From Osmia lignaria lignaria (lineage: Eukaryota > Arthropoda > Insecta > Hymenoptera > Megachilidae): 64,000 nucleotides of DNA. Location: positions 1,860,001 to 1,924,000 of the forward strand of contig NW_027478170.1 in NCBI RefSeq assembly GCF_051020975.1. The letters are read 5' to 3'. Under the pieces are notes generated by a model. The model worked only from the letters and a program-made list of their open reading frames with translations, ran no database searches and was not told the origin of the DNA. A program made the translations under genes and the position numbers. Below, piece by piece: positions 44,474-55,739 of this stretch. Positions within the stretch are counted from its first letter, which is position 1, and every line of letters begins with the position of its first letter.

Positions 44474-47400
44474 TTGCAGATTTATCTCAAGGGAAGGGGC
44501 CAGACGGACATATTTCGAGATATTTGTTCTTTTTGTTGTTCTTCTTCTGCACAGCTAAGCTGGAAGTGGCATTTGCAGTTCGCAATAGTGCAGAGTTATC
44601 TCAAAGACAGGGGCCACGGTGTTTCTGTATCTCTATTATGTTGGTGCGGCTTCGGAACTTTTAAATATCTTGATATATCTCGAGAACTACGCATCCGATC
44701 AAAAAATATCATAGAACATAAAAAGTAGGAAACTTAATTCTCTACAAAAAAGGTCTCTTAACATTTTGCCATAGCTCGCTTCGTTTCCGAGATATTTGCA
44801 GATATATCTCAAGGGAAGGGGCCTGACGGACATATTTCGAGATATTTCTTCTTCTTGTTGTTCTTCTTCTGCACAGCTAAGCTGGAAGTGGCATTTGCAG
44901 CTCGCAATAGTGCAGAGTTATCTCAAAGAAAGGGGCCACGGTGTTTCTGTATCTCTATTATGTTGGTGCGGCTTCGGAACTTTTAAATATCTTGATATAT
45001 CTCGAGAACTACGCATCTGATCGAAAAATATCATAGAACATAAAAAGTAGGAAACTTAATTCTCTACAAAAGAGGTCGCTTAACATTTTGCCATAGCTCG
45101 CTTCGTTTCCGAGATATTTGCAGATTTATCTCAAGGGAAGGGGCCTGACGGACATATTTCGAGATATTTCTTCTTTTTGTTGTTCTTCTTCTGCACAGCT
45201 AAGCTGGAAGTGGGATTTGCAGCTCGCAATAGTGCAGAGTTATCTCAAAGAAAGGGGCCACGGTGTTTCTGTATCTCTATTATGTTGGTGCGGCTTCGGA
45301 ACTTTCAAATATCTTGATATATCTCGAGAACTACGCATCTGATCAAAAAATATCATAGAACATAAAAAGTAGGAATCCTAATTTTCTACAAAAAAGGTCT
45401 CTTAACATTTTGCCGTAGCTAGCTTTGTTTCCGAGATATTTGCAGATTTATCTCGAGGGAAGGGGCCTGACGGACATATTTCGAGATATTTCTTCTTCTT
45501 GTTGTTCTTCTTCTGCACAGCTAAGCTGGAAGCGGCATTTGCGGCTCGCACTAGTGCAGAGTTATCTCAAAGAAAGGGGCCACGGTGTTTCTGTATCTCT
45601 ATTATGTTGGTGCGGCTTCGGATCTTTTAAATATCTCGATATATCTCGAAAACTACGCTTCTGATCAAAAAATATCATAGAACATAAATTGTAGGGAACA
45701 TAATTCTCTACAAAAAAGGTCTCTTAACATTTTGCCGTAGCTCGCTTCGTTTCCGAGATATTTGCAGATATATCTCAAGGGAAGGGGCCTGACGGACATA
45801 TTTCCAGATATTTCTTCTTCTTGTTGTTCTTCTTCTGCACAGCTAAGCTGGAAGTGGCATTTGCAGCTTGCAATAGTGCAGAGTTATCTCAAAGAAAGGG
45901 GCCACGGTGTTTCTGTATCTCTATTATGTTGGTGCGGCTTCGGAACTTTTAAATATCTTGATATATCTCGAGAACTACGCATCCGATCAAAAAATATCAT
46001 AGAACATAAAAAGTAGGAAACTTAATTCTCTACAAAAAAGGTCTCTTAACATTTTGCCATAGCTCGCTTCGTTTCCGAGATATTTGCAGATATATCTCAA
46101 GGGAAGGGGCCTGACGGACATATTTCGAGATATTTCTTCTTCTTGTTGTTCTTCTTCTGCACAGCTAAGCTGGAAGTGGCATTTACAGCTCGCAATAGTG
46201 CAGAGTTATCTCAAAGAAAGGGGCCACGGTGTTTCTGTATCTCTATTATGTTGGTGCGGCTTCGGAACTTTTAAATATCTTGATATATCTCGAGAACTAC
46301 GCATCTGATCAAAAAATATCATAGAACATGAAAAGTAGGAAACTTAATTCTCTACAAAAAAGGTCTCCGAACATTTTGCCATAGCTCTCTTCGTTTCCGA
46401 GATATTTGCAGATTTATCTCAAGGGAAGGGGCCAGACGGACATATTTCGAGATATTTCTTCTTCTTGTTGTTCTTCTTCTGCACAGCTAAGCTGGAAGTG
46501 GCATTTGCAGCTCGCAATAGTGCAGAGTTATCTCAAAGAAAGGGGCCACGTGTTTCTGTATCTCTATTATGTTGGTGCGGCTTCGGATCTTTTAAATATC
46601 TCGATATATCTCGAAAACTACGTTTCTGATCAAAAAATATCATAGAACATAAATTGTACGAAACATAATTCTCTACAAAAAAGGTCTCTTAACATTTTGC
46701 CGTAGCTCGCTTCGTTTCCGAGATATTTGCAGATTTATCTCAAGGGAAGGGGCCTGACGGACATATTTCCACATATTTCTTCTTCTTGTTGTTCTTCTTC
46801 TGCACAGCTAAGCTGGAAGTGGCATTTGCAGCTCGCAATAGTGCAGAGTTATCTCAAAGAAAGGGGCCACGGTGTTTCTGTATCTCTATTATGTTGGTGC
46901 GGCTTCGGAACTTTTAAATATCTTGATATATCTCGAGAACTACGCATCTGATCGAAAAATATCATAGAACATAAAAAGTAGGAAACTTAATTCTCTACAA
47001 AAGAGGTCTCTTAACATTTTGCCATAGCTCGCTTCGTTTCCGAGATATTTGCAGATTTATCTCAAGGGAAGGGGCCTGACGGACATATTTCGAGATATTT
47101 CTTCTTCTTGTTGTTCTTCTTCTGCACAGCTAAGCTGGAAGTGGCATTTACAGCTCGCAATAGTGCAGAGTTATCTCAAAGAAAGGGGCCACGGTGTTTC
47201 TGTATCTCTATTATGTTGGTGCGGCTTCGGAACTTTTAAATATCTTGATATATCTCGAGAACTACGCATCTGAGCAAAAAATATCATAGAACATGAAAAG
47301 TAGGAAACTTAATTCTCTACAAAAAAGATCTCTTAACATTTTGCCGTAGCTCTCTTCGTTTCCGAGATATTTGCAGATATATCTCAAGGGAAGGGGCCTG

Positions 47401-48014
47401 ACGGACATATTTCGAGATATTTCTTCTTCTTGTTGTTCTTCTTCTGCACAGCTAAGCTGGAAGTGGCATTTGCAGCTCGCAATAGTGCAGAGTTATCTCA
47501 AAGAAAGGGGCCACGGTGTTTCTGTATCTCTATTATGTTGGTGCGGCTTCGGAACTTTTAAATATCTTGATATATCTCGAGAACTACGCATCTGATCAAA
47601 AAATATCATAGAACATAAAAAGTAGGAAACTTAATTCTCTACAAAAAAGGTCGCTTAACATTTTGCCATAGCTCGCTTCGTTTCCGAGATATTTGCATAT
47701 TTATCTCAAGGGAAGGGGCCTGACGGACATATTTCGAGATATTTCTTCTTCTTGTTGTTCTTCTTCTGCACAGCTAAGCTGGAAGTGGCATTTGCAGCTC
47801 GCAATAGTGCAGAGTTATCTCAAAGAAAGGGGCCACGGTGTTTCTGTATCTCTATTATGTTGGTGCGGCTTCGGAACTTTCAAATATCTTGATATATCTC
47901 GAGAACTACGCATCTGATCAAAAAATATCATAGAACATAAAAAGTAGGAATCCTAATTTTCTACAAAAAAGGTCTCTTAACATTTTGCCATAGCTCGCTT
48001 TGTTTCCGAGATAT
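44474..48014. repeat. Rearranged octamer copy of 11 monomers
   Basis: The order read from markers is A (44474, with GATATTTGTTC), B-like (44796), tetramer second-unit type with GTGGGATTTGC (45118), D with the GCTAGCTTTG leader (45440), a CCAGATATTT unit with GCAGCTTGC and GCATCCGATC tail (45762), B (46084), a C/D mosaic (46406), E (46727), F (47049), G (47371), H (47693). The E-F-G-H part matches 43186-44473 at 3541 bp. This copy inserts tetramer-type units into the octamer, so it records exchange between the two higher-order families. Confidence 0.87.
46406..46726. repeat. Mosaic monomer combining C, A and D markers
   Basis: The unit has the C leader (TCTCCGAACATTTTGCC), then GGCCAGACGG typical of A, then the C deletion giving CACGTG at 46547-46552, then CGGATCTTTT with the AAACTACGTTTC tail of D and AAATTGTACGAAAC. 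The last string is shared only with the D unit ending near 43120. The register is kept apart from the inherited 1-bp C deletion. In effect D is skipped: C body and D tail lead straight into E. Confidence 0.88.
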
Positions 48015-51000
48015 TTGCAGATTTATCTCAAGGGAAGGGGCCAGACGGACATATTTCGAGATATTTCTTCTTTTTGTTGTTCTTCTTCTGCACAGCTAAG
48101 CTGGAAGTGGCATTTGCAGTTCGCAATAGTGCAGAGTTATCTCAAAGACAGGGGCCACGGTGTTTCTGTATCTCTATTATGTTGGTGCGGCTTCGGAACT
48201 TTTAAATATCTTGATATATCTCGAGAACTACGCATCCGATCAAAAAATATCATAGAACATAAAAAGTAGGAAACTTAATTCTCTACAAAAAAGGTCTCTT
48301 AACATTTTGCCATAGCTCGCTTCGTTTCCGAGATATTTGCAGATATATCTCAAGGGAAGGGGCCTGACGGACATATTTCGAGATATTTCTTCTTCTTGTT
48401 GTTCTTCTTCTGCACAGCTAAGCTGGAAGTGGCATTTACAGCTCGCAATAGTGCAGAGTTATCTCAAAGAAAGGGGCCACGGTGTTTCTGTATCTCTATT
48501 ATGTTGGTGCGGCTTCGGAACTTTTAAATATCTTGATATATCTCGAGAACTACGCATCTGATCAAAAAATATCATAGAACATGAAAAGTAGGAAACTTAA
48601 TTCTCTACAAAAAAGGTCTCCGAACATTTTGCCATAGCTCTCTTCGTTTCCGAGATATTTGCAGATTTATCTCAAGGGAAGGGGCCTGACGGACATATTT
48701 CGAGATATTTCTTCTTCTTGTTGTTCTTCTTCTGCACAGCTAAGCTGGAAGTGGCATTTGCAGCTGGCAATAGTGCAGAGTTATCTCAAAGAAAGGGGCC
48801 ACGTGTTTCTGTATCTCTATTATGTTGGTGCGGCTTCGGAACTTTTAAATATCTTGATATATCTCGAGAACTACGCATCTGATCAAAAAATATCATAGAA
48901 CATGAAAAGTAGGAAACTTAATTCTCTACAAAAAAGGTCTCCGAACATTTTGCCATAGCTCTCTTCGTTTCCGAGATATTTGCAGATTTATCTCAAGGGA
49001 AGGGGCCTGACGGACATATTTCGAGATATTTCTTCTTCTTGTTGTTCTTCTTCTGCACAGCTAAGCTGGAAGTGGCATTTGCAGCTGGCAATAGTGCAGA
49101 GTTATCTCAAAGAAAGGGGCCACGTGTTTCTGTATCTCTATTATGTTGGTGCGGCTTCGGAACTTTTAAATATATTGATATATCTCGAGAACTACGCATC
49201 TGATCAAAAAATATCATAGAACATAAAAAGTAGGAAACTTAATTCTCTAGAAAAAAGGTCTCTTAACATTTTGCCATAGCTCGCTTCGTTTCCGAGATAT
49301 TTGCAGATTTATCTCGAGGGAAGGGGCCTGACGGACATATTTCGAGATATTTCTTCTTCTTGTTGTTCTTCTTCTGCACAGCTAAGCTGGAAGCGGCATT
49401 TGCGGCTCGCACTGGTGCAGAGTTATCTCAAAGAAAGGGGCCACGGTGTTTCTGTATCTCTATTATGTTGGTGCGGCTTCGGATCTTTTAAATATCTCGA
49501 TATATCTCGAAAACTACGCTTCTGATCAAAAAATATCATAGAACATAAATTGTAGGAAACATAATTCTCTACAAAAAAGGTCTCTTAACATTTTGCCGTA
49601 GCTCGCTTCGTTTCCGAGATATTTGCAGATTTATCTCAAGGGAAGGGGCCTGACGGACATATTTCCACATATTTCTTCTTCTTGTTGTTCTTCTTCTGCA
49701 CAGCTAAGCTGGAAGTGGCATTTGCAGCTCGCAATAGTGCAGAGTTATCTCAAAGAAAGGGGCCACGGTGTTTCTGTATCTCTATTATGTTGGTGCGGCT
49801 TCGGAACTTTTAAATATCTTGATATATCTCGAGAACTACGCATCTGATCAAAAAATATCATAGAACATAAAAAGTAGGAAACTTAATTCTCTACAAAAAA
49901 GGTCGCTTAACATTTTGCCATAGCTCGCTTCGTTTCCGAGATATTTGCATATTTATCTCAAGGGAAGGGGCCTGACGGACATATTTCGAGATATTTCTTC
50001 TTCTTGTTGTTCTTCTTCTGCACAGCTAAGCTGGAAGTGGCATTTGCAGCTCGCAATAGTGCAGAGTTATCTCAAAGAAAGGGGCCACGGTGTTTCTGTA
50101 TCTCTATTATGTTGGTGCGGCTTCGGAACTTTCAAATATCTTGATATATCTCGAGAACTACGCATCTGATCAAAAAATATCATAGAACATAAAAAGTAGG
50201 AATCCTAATTTTCTACAAAAAAGGTCTCTTAACATTTTGCCATAGCTCGCTTTGTTTCCGAGATATTTGCAGATTTATCTCAAGGGAAGGGGCCAGACGG
50301 ACATATTTCGAGATATTTCTTCTTTTTGTTGTTCTTCTTCTGCACAGCTAAGCTGGAAGTGGCATTTGCAGTTCGCAATAGTGCAGAGTTATCTCAAAGA
50401 CAGGGGCCACGGTGTTTCTGTATCTCTATTATGTTGGTGCGGCTTCGGAACTTTTAAATATCTTGATATATCTCGAGAACTACGCATCTGAGCAAAAAAT
50501 ATCATAGAACATGAAAAGTAGGAAACTTAATTCTCTACAAAAAAGATCTCTTAACATTTTGCCGTAGCTCTCTTCGTTTCCGAGATATTTGCAGATATAT
50601 CTCAAGGGAAGGGGCCTGACGGACATATTTCGAGATATTTCTTCTTCTTGTTGTTCTTCTTCTGCACAGCTAAGCTGGAAGTGGCATTTGCAGCTCGCAA
50701 TAGTGCAGAGTTATCTCAAAGAAAGGGGCCACGGTGTTTCTGTATCTCTATTATGTTGGTGCGGCTTCGGAACTTTTAAATATCTTGATATATCTCGAGA
50801 ACTACGCATCTGATCAAAAAATATCATAGAACATAAAAAGTAGGAAACTTAATTCTCTACAAAAAAGGTCGCTTAACATTTTGCCATAGCTCGCTTCGTT
50901 TCCGAGATATTTGCATATTTATCTCAAGGGAAGGGGCCTGACGGACATATTTCGAGATATTTCTTCTTCTTGTTGTTCTTCTTCTGCACAGCTAAGCTGG

Positions 51001-52841
51001 AAGTGGCATTTGCAGCTCGCAATAGTGCAGAGTTATCTCAAAGAAAGGGGCCACGGTGTTTCTGTATCTCTATTATGTTGGTGCGGCTTCGGAACTTTCA
51101 AATATCTTGATATATCTCGAGAACTACGCATCTGATCAAAAAATATCATAGAACATAAAAAGTAGGAATCCTAATTTTCTACAAAAAAGGTCTCTTAACA
51201 TTTTGCCATAGCTCGCTTTGTTTCCGAGATATTTGCAGATTTATCTCAAGGGAAGGGGCCAGACGGACATATTTCGAGATATTTCTTCTTTTTGTTGTTC
51301 TTCTTCTGCACAGCTAAGCTGGAAGTGGCATTTGCAGTTCGCAATAGTGCAGAGTTATCTCAAAGACAGGGGCCACGGTGTTTCTGTATCTCTATTATGT
51401 TGGTGCGGCTTCGGAACTTTTAAATATCTTGATATATCTCGAGAACTACGCATCCGATCAAAAAATATCATAGAACATAAAAAGTAGGAAACTTAATTCT
51501 CTACAAAAAAGGTCTCTTAACATTTTGCCATAGCTCGCTTCGTTTCCGAGATATTTGCAGATATATCTCAAGGGAAGGGGCCTGACGGACATATTTCGAG
51601 ATATTTCTTCTTCTTGTTGTTCTTCTTCTGCACAGCTAAGCTGGAAGTGGCATTTACAGCTCGCAATAGTGCAGAGTTATCTCAAAGAAAGGGGCCACGG
51701 TGTTTCTGTATCTCTATTATGTTGGTGCGGCTTCGGAACTTTTAAATATCTTGATATATCTCGAGAACTACGCATCTGATCAAAAAATATCATAGAACAT
51801 GAAAAGTAGGAAACTTAATTCTCTACAAAAAAGGTCTCCGAACATTTTGCCATAGCTCTCTTCGTTTCCGAGATATTTGCAGATTTATCTCAAGGGAAGG
51901 GGCCTGACGGACATATTTCGAGATATTTCTTCTTCTTGTTGTTCTTCTTCTGCACAGCTAAGCTGGAAGTGGCATTTGCAGCTGGCAATAGTGCAGAGTT
52001 ATCTCAAAGAAAGGGGCCACGTGTTTCTGTATCTCTATTATGTTGGTGCGGCTTCGGAACTTTTAAATATATTGATATATCTCGAGAACTACGCATCTGA
52101 TCAAAAAATATCATAGAACATAAAAAGTAGGAAACTTAATTCTCTACGAAAAAGGTCTCTTAACATTTTGCCATAGCTCGCTTCGTTTCCGAGATATTTG
52201 CAGATTTATCTCGAGGGAAGGGGCCTGACGGACATATTTCGAGATATTTCTTCTTCTTGTTGTTCTTCTTCTGCACAGCTAAGCTGGAAGCGGCATTTGC
52301 GGCTCGCACTGGTGCAGAGTTATCTCAAAGAAAGGGGCCACGGTGTTTCTGTATCTCTATTATGTTGGTGCGGCTTCGGATCTTTTAAATATCTCGATAT
52401 ATCTCGAAAACTACGCTTCTGATCAAAAAATATCATAGAACATAAATTGTAGGAAACATAATTCTCTACAAAAAAGGTCTCTTAACATTTTGCCGTAGCT
52501 CGCTTCGTTTCCGAGATATTTGCAGATTTATCTCAAGGGAAGGGGCCTGACGGACATATTTCCACATATTTCTTCTTCTTGTTGTTCTTCTTCTGCACAG
52601 CTAAGCTGGAAGTGGCATTTGCAGCTCGCAATAGTGCAGAGTTATCTCAAAGAAAGGGGCCACGGTGTTTCTGTATCTCTATTATGTTGGTGCGGCTTCG
52701 GAACTTTTAAATATCTTGATATATCTCGAGAACTACGCATCTGATCAAAAAATATCATAGAACATAAAAAGTAGGAAACTTAATTCTCTACAAAAAAGGT
52801 CTCTTAACCTTTTGCCATAGCTCGCTTCGTTTCCGAGATAT
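48015..52841. repeat. Octamer variants: A-B-C-C-D-E-H, A-G-H, A-B-C-D-E
   Basis: Units and types: A 48015, B 48337, C 48659, C 48980, D 49301, E 49623, H 49945, A 50267, G 50589, H 50911, A 51233, B 51555, C 51877, D 52198, E 52520. Compared with the reference order, C is doubled and F-G or B-to-F are missing. The jumps happen inside monomers: the 49623 unit has an E body and a tail leading into the H leader, and the 50267 unit has an A body with the F tail TGAGCAAAAAATATC. Both D units have CACTGGTG instead of CACTAGTG, and all three C units have GCAGCTGGC, linking these copies as sisters. Confidence 0.9.
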
Positions 52842-55739
52842 TTGCAGATTTATCTCGAGGGAAGGGGCCTGACGGACATATTTCGAGATATTTCTTCTTC
52901 TTGTTGTTCTTCTTCTGCACAGCTAAGCTGGAAGCGGCATTTGCGGCTCGCACTAGTGCAGAGTTATCTCAAAGAAAGGGGCCACGGTGTTTCTGTATCT
53001 CTATTATGTTGGTGCGGCTTCGGAACTTTTAAATATCTTGATATATCTCGAGAACTACGCATCTGATCGAAAAATATCATAGAACATAAAAAGTAGGAAA
53101 CTTAATTCTCTACAAAAGAGGTCTCTTAACATTTTGCCATAGCTCGCTTCGTTTCCGAGATATTTGCAGATTTATCTCAAGGGAAGGGGCCTGACGGACA
53201 TATTTCGAGATATTTCTTCTTCTTGTTGTACTTCTTCTGCACAGCTAAGCTGGAAGTGGCATTTACAGCTCGCAATAGTGCAGAGTTATCTCAAAGAAAG
53301 GGGCCACGGTGTTTCTGTATCTCTATTATGTTGATGCGGCTTCGGAACTTTTAAATATCTTGATATATCTCGAGAACTACGCATCTGAGCAAAAAATATC
53401 ATAGAACATGAAAAGTAGGAAACTTAATTCTCTACAAAAAAGATCTCTTAACATTTTGCCGTAGCTCTCTTCGTTTCCGAGATATTTGCAGATATATCTC
53501 AAGGGAAGGGGCCTGACGGACATATTTCGAGATATTTCTTCTTCTTGTTGTTCTTCTTCTGCACAGCTAAGCTGGAAGTGGCATTTGCAGCTCGCAATAG
53601 TGCAGAGTTATCTCAAAGAAAGGGGCCACGGTGTTTCTGTATCTCTATTATGTTGGTGCGGCTTCGGAACTTTTAAATATCTTGATATATCTCGAGAACT
53701 ACGCATCTGATCAAAAAATATCATAGAACATAAAAAGTAGGAAACTTAATTCTCTACAAAAAAGGTCGCTTAACATTTTGCCATAGCTCGCTTCGTTTCC
53801 GAGATATTTGCATATTTATCTCAAGGGAAGGGGCCTGACGGACATATTTCGAGATATTTCTTCTTCTTGTTGTTCTTCTTCTGCACAGCTAAGCTGGAAG
53901 TGGCATTTGCAGCTCGCAATAGTGCAGAGTTATCTCAAAGAAAGGGGCCACGGTGTTTCTGTATCTCTATTATGTTGGTGCGGCTTCGGAACTTTCAAAT
54001 ATCTTGATATATCTCGAGAACTACGCATCTGATCAAAAAATATCATAGAACATAAAAAGTAGGAATCCTAATTTTCTACAAAAAAGGTCTCTTAACATTT
54101 TGCCATAGCTCGCTTTGTTTCCGAGATATTTGCAGATTTATCTCAAGGGAAGGGGCCAGACGGACATATTTCGAGATATTTCTTCTTTTTGTTGTTCTTC
54201 TTCTGCACAGCTAAGCTGGAAGTGGCATTTGCAGTTCGCAATAGTGCAGAGTTATCTCAAAGACAGGGGCCACGGTGTTTCTGTATCTCTATTATGTTGG
54301 TGCGGCTTCGGAACTTTTAAATATCTTGATATATCTCGAGAACTACGCATCCGATCAAAAAATATCATAGAACATAAAAAGTAGGAAACTTAATTCTCTA
54401 CAAAAAAGGTCTCTTAACATTTTGCCATAGCTCGCTTCGTTTCCGAGATATTTGCAGATATATCTCAAGGGAAGGGGCCTGACGGACATATTTCGAGACA
54501 TTTCTTCTTCTTGTTGTTCTTCTTCTGCACAGCTAAGCTGGAAGTGGCATTTACAGCTCGCAATAGTGCAGAGTTATCTCAAAGAAAGGGGCCACGGTGT
54601 TTCTGTATCTCTATTATGTTGGTGCGGCTTCGGAACTTTTAAATATCTTGATATATCTCGAGAACTACGCATCTGATCAAAAAATATCATAGAACATGAA
54701 AAGTAGGAAACTTAATTCTCTACAAAAAAGGTCTCCGAACATTTTGCCATAGCTCTCTTCGTTTCCGAGATATTTGCAGATTTATCTCAAGGGAAGGGGC
54801 CTGACGGACATATTTCCACATATTTCTTCTTCTTGTTGTTCTTCTTCTGCACAGCTAAGCTGGAAGTGGCATTTGCAGCTCGCAATAGTGCAGAGTTATC
54901 TCAAAGAAAGGGGCCACGGTGTTTCTGTATCTCTATTATGTTGGTGCGGCTTCGGAACTTTTAAATATCTTGATATATCTCGAGAACTACGCATCTGATC
55001 GAAAAATATCATAGAACATAAAAAGTAGGAAACTTAATTCTCTACAAAAGAGGTCTCTTAACATTTTGCCATAGCTCGCTTCGTTTCCGAGATATTTGCA
55101 GATTTATCTCAAGGGAAGGGGCCTGACGGACATATTTCGAGATATTTCTTCTTCTTGTTGTTCTTCTTCTGCACAGCTAAGCTGGAAGTGGCATTTACAG
55201 CTCGCAATAGTGCAGAGTTATCTCAAAGATAGGGGCCACGGTGTTTCTGTATCTCTATTATGTTGGTGCGGCTTCGGAACTTTTGAATATCTTGATATAT
55301 CTCGAGAACTACGCATCTGAGCAAAAAATATCATAGAACATGAAAAGTAGGAAACTTAATTCTCTACAAAAAAGATCTCTTAACATTTTGCCGTAGCTCT
55401 CTTCGTTTCCGAGATATTTGCAGATATATCTCAAGGGAAGGGGCCTGACGGACATATTTCGAGATATTTCTTCTTCTTGTTGTTCTTCTTCTGCACAGCT
55501 AAGCTGGAAGTGGCATTTGCAGCTCGCAATAGTGCAGAGTTATCTCAAAGAAAGGGGCCACGGTGTTTCTGTATCTCTATTATGTTGGTGCGGCTTCGGA
55601 ACTTTTAAATATCTTGATATATCTCGAGAACTACGCATCTGATCAAAAAATATCATAGAACATAAAAAGTAGGAAACTTAATTCTCTACAAAAAAGGTCT
55701 CTTAACATTTTGCCATAGCTCGCTTCGTTTCCGAGATAT
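52842..55739. repeat. Nine-monomer (2898 bp) block, copy 1
   Basis: The order is D/E hybrid (52842), F with GTTGATGCGG (53164), G (53486), H (53808), A (54130), B with GAGACATTTC (54452), C/E hybrid with GGTCTCCGAAC leader and CCACATATTTC (54774), F with AAAGATAGGGG and TTTTGAATATC (55096), G (55418). The next nine units repeat it exactly in order. Differences noticed: 53230 is A where 56128 is T, 57683 is C where 54785 is T, and 52809 just before the block is C where 55707 is A. Confidence 0.92.
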
